From Flavobacterium sp. I3-2 (GTDB taxonomy: Bacteria > Bacteroidota > Bacteroidia > Flavobacteriales > Flavobacteriaceae): 64,000 nt of DNA. The notes beneath the pieces were generated by a model. It did not search any database. It was not told the origin of the DNA and saw nothing but the letters and a program-made list of their open reading frames with translations. The stretch is from contig NZ_CP058306.1 in NCBI RefSeq assembly GCF_013389595.1, positions 3,286,001 to 3,350,000 of the forward strand, read 5' to 3'. Position 1 is the stretch's first letter; each line of letters opens with the position of its first letter. The position numbers were made by a program, and so were the translations under genes. Positions 62,001 through 64,000 of the stretch are shown here, piece after piece.

Positions 62001-64000
62001 ACGTTAACGTTATCTGGTAACTATGGTTCAAGTTCAGATTCACCATTTGAAATCCCTAATGTTGCTCCAGGTATTTATACAGCAACGGTTACTTTAAACG
62101 GTGCAATAATTTGTACCAAAGAAATTGTTGTAGATTTACCACAATTACCTAGTATAAACGATGAAATTGACTTTGAACAAAACGGTATTTCCATTTCAGA
62201 AACCTGCGATACCGAGGCAGTAACCCTAATTCCTCCTATTAGTAACTCAAACTTTATTTATATTTGGGACTTCAATGATGTGACGAATAGTAGTATGTCA
62301 CCAACGGTGAATCTTCGTTATTCAGACGAAGTTAAACTAACCATCAAAACCAAGGAAGGTTGCGAATACCACTATTCTAAAGAAATACGGGTTAATCGGA
62401 ATAATAATGACGGGAAAATTGATGGTGGAGGTTCATATTGTGAAACCGATATTGTAACGTTAGAATATTCTGCTATTGGAAGTTCAAATGTTGCATCATA
62501 CCAATGGATGCGATTCAACAATCCAATTACTGGTGCAACAAATAGTACCTACACGCCTGACGAATCAGGTAGTTATTGGGTAGTTACCTATACAGCAGAT
62601 GATTGTGCAAACTATAAAACACCTGCAGTAAATGTAACTTTAATCAAAGCGCCTTATGTATATATTCAAGGACCAGATGGGGCTTGTAAAGGCGTTCCAT
62701 TTACATTAAATGGAGTAAGCGAAAATGAAGGTTTCCCTCGTCGTTGGTTACGTAACAACAGTCCATTAACGACTTGGAATACAACAACCCCGTTCGATCG
62801 CCAGTTTACAGAACAAACTCCAGGAACTTATACGTATACGCTAGAAGTTCGTAATCCATTGTATCCTAATTGTGTGGGTAGTTATACACATACCGTGGTA
62901 GTAAGTAATCCACCAAGTGTACCAAGTTTAAGTCATCAAATTTTAAGCTGTTCGCCTTATCGTGTACGTTTAACTGCTACAGGTAATGCAAGTCAGTACA
63001 TTTGGAGTAATGGAATGACTGGTGCTAGTATTGAAGTTACCGAAGGTGGTCCGTACAAAGTAACGGCAAGCAACGGTGTGGGTTGCGAAGTGAGTAATCA
63101 ATTTGATGTTCCTAAGAGTCCAGATGGCTATTTATGGATTTTCCCAACAGGCTGTTACAGCTATTGTGGCGAAAAAATAGATACCGATCGCGTGATCTTA
63201 GGTCCTTCACCTTATGCGCAATTCAATAGTTACCGTTGGTTAGAAAACGGAAGTACCATTGCTGGTGGTAGCGGAGCTGTTAGTGAGTTATCATACATGT
63301 TAAATGGAACTTACCAATTGATGCTAAGCAATGGAAATTGTGACGCAACAAGTGGTGAATTAAGAGCAAATTATAACGGCAGATGCGGTCGTTGTCAATT
63401 AGAAGTAAATCACGAAATAGAAAAAATAATCTACGATCCATTCTTAGTTTACCAATACCATGTAGACATTTATAATCCAAATGGTGAAGGAATTAATATT
63501 AGCTTAGAAAGCACGATGGGCACCTTCTCCCCTTCCAGTTTCTATATTCCAGCCAATGGATCTACAGGAGGTATAACATTGTATTTCTATCCGAATGCGA
63601 ATTTTGTTCCAGGTATGTTAGAAGTAAAATTCAATATACAAGGTACTGAAAGTTTACAATGTAAGTATTCGGAAATGTGGGATGTACCAAGCGCACGTCC
63701 TGCCGTAACTAATCCTCAAGACAGCGAAGCAAACGGTAACCCACAGTTGATAAACTTAGTGGTTGCGCCAAATCCTGTTAAAGAAACTACAACCATTAGT
63801 TACGAGTTAGATACAAAAGAACAAACGAATGTACAATTGGTAGTTTATAACATGATGGGCGTACAAATGTGGGTTCATGATTCTAGTGAATCTTCAGAAT
63901 CAGTAGTATTCGATGCTAGCAGATTAAGTTCAGGTCAATACATCATAATTCTACGTGTAAACAACGAATTTATCAAACAACAAATTTTAATCAAAAACTA
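59064..64000 (+). CDS. Giant T9SS-exported multidomain surface protein
   Basis: An open frame of 1645 complete codons from the ATG at 59064 with no internal stop; the final two bases of the window (TA) are the start of the next codon, almost certainly the stop, because the preceding residues (RLSSGQYIIILRVNNEFIKQ) finish a type A T9SS sorting domain. Signal peptide 1-30 (MKKAITQTSFIKMILLLFGA, then FQTYAQ). A clear PKD domain is near residues 176-207 (YQWDFGDNTYSNEFQPTH). Many further Ig/PKD-like units follow, rich in Cys (about 220-1550), for example YIWSNGMTGASIEV and YQWMRFNNPITGA. The T9SS CTD starts near 1560 (LINLVVAPNPVKETTTI). Probably secreted to or displayed on the cell surface as an adhesin or matrix protein. 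Confidence 0.88.
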   Translation, partial: MKKAITQTSFIKMILLLFGALLFHFQTYAQVQPTKLTWDGEVGCRIYEEDKERGLSEDIDSDECIRVCERSRVTYTVSGTNLVTATWSVTGGIVTPNGNGLSANVEWSSMGGGSIEVTVVKQDNSTQVIQNCVEIIASPIAEFQISNSKEPVSCLNTELNFINLSTTNGGTALVSYQWDFGDNTYSNEFQPTHTYTSPGNYKVILSVTNECNCTDTYAIEIEVIDRPNVTIECPTVVCDGFSATYSVRDECGGKWKVDGGTIVNDNGHAIEVLWDQVNESGFGYVSYLSDCTCPVWTTVKVPVIQSVGTIKGLPTICNNAQARYTLPQWPTTDFQWEIVPISGGYGTTIINTDQRNEVVVNALEAGTYLLRCVYKNTLLGCGGVAEFEIEVTDPVITWTKTDNLICQGIEGHFNSDNSNAVWTLKKGTNVVTTFNGQNFDHIFDVPGAYVLTAIAPNYCESEPIFITVAETPTPVQEPIEGPTEACLKTSFVFSAVNDDPAKYILEWNITGGIFDGSNIGDSVSVQFNTLGTQTISVIKRLKNAPFCKSDEISLQVQVKTLDATIANVQGLNQFCASSITQFIANVSFTEYDHVEWQFLDSNSIESSIGNIISGQYTLSPVVSFNQTSNTAATSSGFLMLTVRKCTETKTVKFPFTVINNIDFWIVDAPVQVCGSTDFTITIETSIPVNHAVFDIVYSDGSHPGAQFIYSGSYTNTIDIDLEYFANVVDEVGRSVTITGATVGGCTNNNMVVHNLMVLPAPVVHITSHKLIVVCDPSNFSHTVTANMQMNLTDTTLAWYYGDNTLIPGSTGMQTITITNIDGLGEYYVEATAENGCKARDYFKFVNENCNPNCQSHNNSIIITNSQWLDCTRFKITANFTGSPTIGWNYNPQYVTFDIASQNISGSVVTAEFTTNVAGIHDVSAIAQYGGNYCDKFDTVSMDKKYTPDIRFSAVCNMNTNNYTVTLWDNSTYIGTPPSFTLTLSGNYGSSSDSPFEIPNVAPGIYTATVTLNGAIICTKEIVVDLPQLPSINDEIDFEQNGISISETCDTEAVTLIPPISNSNFIYIWDFNDVTNSSMSPTVNLRYSDEVKLTIKTKEGCEYHYSKEIRVNRNNNDGKIDGGGSYCETDIVTLEYSAIGSSNVASYQWMRFNNPITGATNSTYTPDESGSYWVVTYTADDCANYKTPAVNVTLIKAPYVYIQGPDGACKGVPFTLNGVSENEGFPRRWLRNNSPLTTWNTTTPFDRQFTEQTPGTYTYTLEVRNPLYPNCVGSYTHTVVVSNPPSVPSLSHQILSCSPYRVRLTATGNASQYIWSNGMTGASIEVTEGGPYKVTASNGVGCEVSNQFDVPKSPDGYLWIFPTGCYSYCGEKIDTDRVILGPSPYAQFNSYRWLENGSTIAGGSGAVSELSYMLNGTYQLMLSNGNCDATSGELRANYNGRCGRCQLEVNHEIEKIIYDPFLVYQYHVDIYNPNGEGINISLESTMGTFSPSSFYIPANGSTGGITLYFYPNANFVPGMLEVKFNIQGTESLQCKYSEMWDVPSARPAVTNPQDSEANGNPQLINLVVAPNPVKETTTISYELDTKEQTNVQLVVYNMMGVQMWVHDSSESSESVVFDASRLSSGQYIIILRVNNEFIKQQILIKN

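Noticed and set aside
59064..64000. Apparent lack of any long gene in the last 5 kb, suggesting a frameshifted or non-coding region
   Set aside because: Reading the plus strand from the ATG at 59064 gives one unbroken frame to the last base. It seems absent only because its stop codon lies one base outside the window. The short minus-strand frames there are shadows of it.
1..64000. CRISPR array, prophage, insertion sequence or integrative element
   Set aside because: No spaced direct repeats, integrase, transposase or phage structural genes were seen; the only tRNA (56143-56227) has no duplicated 3' end nearby.

Overview
The window is a chromosomal stretch of an AT-rich member of the Bacteroidota, most likely family Flavobacteriaceae. 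The evidence is a C-terminal type IX secretion (T9SS) sorting domain, many MKK-type secreted beta-barrels and lipoproteins, a TPR-membrane-AraC regulator, bacillithiol synthesis (BshC), an FSA-type transaldolase, promoters of the TTG-N19/20-TAnnTTTG type, and no purine-rich ribosome binding sites ahead of the genes. I see no phage, insertion sequence, CRISPR array or resistance island. Nearly all of it is core genome, densely packed, with short hairpin terminators between convergent genes.

Layout. 1-3190 (minus): an Mrp Na+/H+ antiporter operon (mrpA, mrpB, mrpC and the first codons of mrpD). 3392-5612 (minus): transaldolase, a beta-barrel protein and a short-chain dehydrogenase. 5702-8101 (plus): a secreted M28 peptidase, a small secreted protein, a PaaI-like thioesterase and a membrane protein. 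8128-13015: a catalytically degenerate class D beta-lactamase homologue, a lipoprotein, menB, a serine beta-lactamase-like lipoprotein, smpB and pcm. 13132-21345 (plus): a Gfo/Idh/MocA oxidoreductase, 3-hydroxybutyryl-CoA dehydrogenase, a DUF1015 protein, then a tight operon of YggS, a DEDDh/GIY-YIG protein, a K+ channel with a zinc ribbon, miaA, an acyl-ACP thioesterase and a barrel protein. 21397-29388: cupin, S41 peptidase, PCMD lipoprotein with its barrel partner, a propeller-like protein, a membrane protein and YifB. 29451-36465: ABC-F ATPase, barrel protein, YebC, a cold-shock-domain protein, a DUF2750-like protein, clpS, prmA and a phosphate-porin-like protein. 36566-47939: cobalamin-type radical SAM protein, bshC, a DUF4142 lipoprotein, two tandem beta-carbonic anhydrases, metK with a structured leader, mtnN, a DUF4349 lipoprotein, a TonB-like protein, a small secreted protein and recR. 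48033-55990: sodium:solute symporter, CoA-binding protein, DUF1456 protein, two lipoproteins, sucC, lysA and a Tat-exported alkaline phosphatase. 56143-64000: tRNA-Ser(UGA), a TPR-AraC regulator divergent from a lipoprotein, and a 1645-codon T9SS-exported multidomain protein that runs to the last base.

Functional links. metK and mtnN are adjacent SAM synthesis and recycling genes, and metK carries a leader with two mutually exclusive pairings. The tandem carbonic anhydrases form one unit. clpS and prmA are co-transcribed. At the right end, the regulator, a palindrome, a good promoter, the lipoprotein and the giant surface protein look like one surface module.

Most worth a second look: the metK leader RNA, the OXA-like protein that kept the serine but lost every other catalytic motif, the exonuclease whose GIY-YIG half has lost key residues, and the regulator/surface-protein locus at the right end.
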